From the IMG/VR virus record IMGVR_UViG_3300046665_000384, positions 28,974 to 92,973 of that record: a stretch of 64,000 nt of DNA. One strand, written 5' to 3'. The notes under the pieces were generated by a model that ran no database searches, was not told where the DNA came from, and saw only the letters and a program-made list of their open reading frames with translations. Source of the DNA: a virus. Within the stretch, counting starts at the first letter, position 1. Every line of letters starts with the position of its first letter. Shown here one piece after another: positions 61,525-64,000 of the stretch. The position numbers and the translations under genes are program-made.

Positions 61525-64000
61525 TTACGCTGCCGCCATCGCCTCCGCCATGAAGTTCGTATATGCCTCGATGGCCTGTCCCCACAGGGCTTCGACCTCG
61601 ACGTCGCCCGCGTAAGCTTCGCCGATTTTCTCGATCCGCTCGGCCAGATCGTCCGCCCACATATCGACGTTTTTGGACACTACGTCCTTCAGGAACGCGA
61701 TGTCGACGGCGCGCTGCGGGTTCGCGTCCGGGGTGACGTCGCTCGCGTCACCGCCGCCCGGCAGCTCGACCTTGGCGACCGGGGCCGGCGCATCCGGGGC
61801 CTTCCAGTTCAGGTCCGCCCATTCCTCGGCCATGACGCTCGCCACCTCGGCGGCGAGGTCCGGGCGTTTGGTCGCGATGTAGTCGGCCAGCGCCGCGCGG
61901 TGCGCGCCGGCTTCGTTCAGCACCCGGTAGACGTTGATGCGGGCCAGCTGCTCGATGGAGTCAGCGCCGACCTTGATGAAGGTTTCCATGTTCACGTTCG
62001 TGTCCTGTTGCGGTTGCGGCTCGATGGCCGGGGCAGGGGCGGGCGTCACCAGTGCTGCCAGATCGGCCGCTTCGCCATCGTTCAGGCGCTCGTCCGCGCG
62101 AATCTGTTCCAGCATGCCGGCCGGGATCGCGCGGCCTGCGGCCTGTTCCTGCTCGATGTACGCGCGGTAGCTCTCGAACTGGGCGCTACGGCCGCTGGGC
62201 GTGGGCTCGATCACTTCCGGCTCCTCGTCGTCGGCCGCGCCAATGGCCTTGCGCACCGCGCCCACGGTCTGCTTTTCCCAGTTCAGGTCCAGCTCGACGT
62301 TGTGGTCGACCAGCTCGTCGATGCTGATGTAGCCCAGCTCGGCATTCTGGCGGTCGCCGTTGAGGATCGCGAGGCCGAACGCCTGCTCGGTACCCTTGCC
62401 TTCCTTGTCGCGCTCGGTGATGTACCAGTCGGAGCTGCCCCGGAAGTAGTGCAGGGACACCACGGCCTTGTGGCCCATGCCGTCCTGCTCGTACGTCTTG
62501 GGCATCTTCGCGATGATCCCGGACATCTCGACCATCTTGTCAAAGAAATATTGCGCTTCCTCGCCGTTCATGGCGCTTTGGATGAAGCTGTACTGCATGC
62601 GCGGCATCCACGGCTTGAGCTTGGCCAGCGCGGCGCGGCCTTCTGCCTCGGTGGCCTGCGGCTCGGGCTGCACGTCGTCCTCGCCGTCCACGGTGGCCAC
62701 TTCCGGCGCTTCGCCTTCGATGAACAGGTTGAAAACCTCGCCGGATGAGCCTACACTATCGAGCAGGACTTGCTGCGCCGACGGCTCGGTGCAGAGTAGG
62801 GCGAGCAGCGAAAGACCCGTGCCATCGACGGAATCGAGTACCTCCGTGCTTCCACCCAAGTCCTCCTTATTCACGCTGTGGTCGTAGAAGAACGAGCCAT
62901 CGTCGCGTTCCTTCACGATCACACGCACCGTCAGGGCGTCGCCAGCCAACGCCACATCCGCCTTCAACACATGCACAGCCACGACGCGGGGCTCATCCCC
63001 GCGCAGCGGCAGCTTGCGCGTGCTCACGGCGTCCGCGAGGATCGTCGGCAGGGCTGGGACCAGCTTCAGCTTGCGCGGATCGGCGCTGAACGACAGCACC
63101 TTTTTCATGCCGGCGCGCTGGATTTCGATGTCTTTGTCGAGCGACTTGTTGAATACGGCAGTGCCCAGCAGCCGGTCCTTGAAGTAGGATTTCGCCGCGT
63201 CGCGCAGCTGGCGCTTTCCTTCGTCGGTCGTCTCGAACTGGCCCAGCTCGTCGCCGCTGACGGTCGCGGCCGGGGCCGGTTGCGCGAGCTGCACGTCGGC
63301 CGGGGCGGGGCGCTGGAATCCACGCTCGATGACTGCCTTGACGGCCTCCTCCTTGGTAAAGCCGAGGAAATCGTCGCTGAAGTGGCGGCCCGTATCGGCT
63401 TGGTACCACCAGCCGCTTTCCGGATCGCGGTAAATCTTGTAGGTCTTGCCGTCCGGCGCGGTCACGTCGTATTCGCCGCTGTCGGCGAAATCGTCGGCGC
63501 GCTTGACGGTTGGCTGCGGCACGGCCGGTGCCGGCGCGGCACCACCGAACAGGGGCCGGTACTGCTCCCAGTCCGGCGCGGCGCTCCACACGCCGTTGCG
63601 CGCGGTGATGGCGGGCTTTGCAAATTTGCTTTGCGCCTCGGCCAGCCACGCGAGCAGGATGGCGGCCAGCTGCGGATCGTTCTTCGCCTGCGTCTTGACC
63701 TTGTTCACGATGCTGCTGGCGAACAGCGAACGGTCCCAGCCGCGCGCCGTGCCCTCGTCCACAGCCTTGATGGTCGCGAGCGAGCCGGTAAAGTCACGCG
63801 TCAGCTTCTTGAACGTCGGATCGTTCTCGACGCGTGCGCGTGCGGTAGCCAGCGGGTCCAGCTCTCCGGTTTCCGCCGCGTTGGCTTCGGCGATCTGCCC
63901 GACGAGGGCGACGACTTCGCCCGCGATTGCCAACTCGGCCAGCGGATCCGCATTCTCGCCCAGTGCGAGCAGCGCCGCGCGGCGCGCGATCACGCGGCCT
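61525..64000 (-). CDS. Large polyvalent protein with LPD-like and DUF2958-like domains (5' end outside window)
   Basis: The frame stays open to the window edge, so the start is probably beyond it; a GTG at 63993 is the first in-window option (822 residues). DNA 62860-63220 encodes a domain (KSYFKDRLLGTAVFNKSLDK, PALPTILADAVSTRKLPLRG) like those in phage polyvalent proteins. DNA 62265-62615 encodes PWMPRMQYSFIQSAMNGEEA, SSDWYITERDKEGK and ELGYISIDELVDHNVELDLN, matching DUF2958. Such proteins are packaged or expressed early and combine several anti-host activities. It is next to darB, consistent with a defence-evasion block. Confidence 0.7.
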   Translation of the reverse strand, partial: GRVIARRAALLALGENADPLAELAIAGEVVALVGQIAEANAAETGELDPLATARARVENDPTFKKLTRDFTGSLATIKAVDEGTARGWDRSLFASSIVNKVKTQAKNDPQLAAILLAWLAEAQSKFAKPAITARNGVWSAAPDWEQYRPLFGGAAPAPAVPQPTVKRADDFADSGEYDVTAPDGKTYKIYRDPESGWWYQADTGRHFSDDFLGFTKEEAVKAVIERGFQRPAPADVQLAQPAPAATVSGDELGQFETTDEGKRQLRDAAKSYFKDRLLGTAVFNKSLDKDIEIQRAGMKKVLSFSADPRKLKLVPALPTILADAVSTRKLPLRGDEPRVVAVHVLKADVALAGDALTVRVIVKERDDGSFFYDHSVNKEDLGGSTEVLDSVDGTGLSLLALLCTEPSAQQVLLDSVGSSGEVFNLFIEGEAPEVATVDGEDDVQPEPQATEAEGRAALAKLKPWMPRMQYSFIQSAMNGEEAQYFFDKMVEMSGIIAKMPKTYEQDGMGHKAVVSLHYFRGSSDWYITERDKEGKGTEQAFGLAILNGDRQNAELGYISIDELVDHNVELDLNWEKQTVGAVRKAIGAADDEEPEVIEPTPSGRSAQFESYRAYIEQEQAAGRAIPAGMLEQIRADERLNDGEAADLAALVTPAPAPAIEPQPQQDTNVNMETFIKVGADSIEQLARINVYRVLNEAGAHRAALADYIATKRPDLAAEVASVMAEEWADLNWKAPDAPAPVAKVELPGGGDASDVTPDANPQRAVDIAFLKDVVSKNVDMWADDLAERIEKIGEAYAGDVEVEALWGQAIEAYTNFMAEAMAAA

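Overview
The window is a GC-rich stretch of a temperate tailed phage, most likely a contractile-tailed (myovirus) phage that persists as a plasmid (a phage-plasmid). Gene density is very high, most neighbours overlap by ATGA or GTGA, and the terminase, portal, sheath, tube, spike and lysis genes are all recognisable. Plasmid maintenance is suggested by a ParA ATPase with a ribbon-helix-helix partner beside a repeat-rich centromere-like tract, a ParB-like protein, and a serine resolvase; no integrase or attachment site was seen. The GC-rich codon use and the gene families present (RdgC, DUF1064, DUF1367, a DUF7696-like protein) suggest a betaproteobacterial host, probably Burkholderiales. That host call is inference.

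Layout. (1) 1-16.4 kb, plus strand: about 35 small accessory genes, mostly unknown, many with zinc-ribbon cysteines, plus a TGT/DpdA-like protein, a LigA-domain-like protein ending in a clamp-binding peptide, a serine resolvase and a degenerate resolvase relative. Several transcription units share one promoter-operator design, and a structured RNA with a tRNA-like T-arm lies at 11.3-11.7 kb. A three-gene minus-strand cassette (9.5-10.4 kb) is embedded here. (2) 16.5-28.3 kb, minus strand: a lambda-like early operon running from a Cro-like gene through nin-like genes, replication proteins O and P (with iterons inside O), regulators and nucleases to the small and large terminase subunits. (3) 28.6-36.7 kb, plus strand: CI-like repressor, RecT annealing protein, PD-(D/E)XK exonuclease, a RdgC protein fused to an FtsK gamma domain, ParB-like protein, centromere-like tract, ParA and a ribbon-helix-helix protein. 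(4) 36.7-64 kb, minus strand: late genes, namely a 2286-residue DarB-like methylase-helicase, a large polyvalent protein cut by the window edge, portal, tape-measure-like protein, tube, hub, spike, a DarA_N-like protein, major capsid candidate, sheath, further tail proteins, and a lysis cassette (holin candidate, GH19 endolysin, Rz/Rz1).

Regulation. Two promoter families can be read directly. Five units carry a sigma70 promoter overlapped by the dyad TGTNNGCGCNNACA. Six minus-strand sites carry GGAAAA followed after exactly 29 bases by NAYANT; they precede the portal, tube, capsid, one tail gene, darB and the 9.5-10.4 kb cassette, and look like the phage's late promoters. The CI/Cro region between 28.34 and 28.58 kb would be the lysis/lysogeny switch.

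The least ordinary parts are the RdgC-FtsK gamma fusion, the centromere-like tract built on a 5-bp period, the late-promoter family, the structured RNA, and the pairing of a lambda-type replication and immunity module with a P1-like anti-restriction and plasmid-partition lifestyle.
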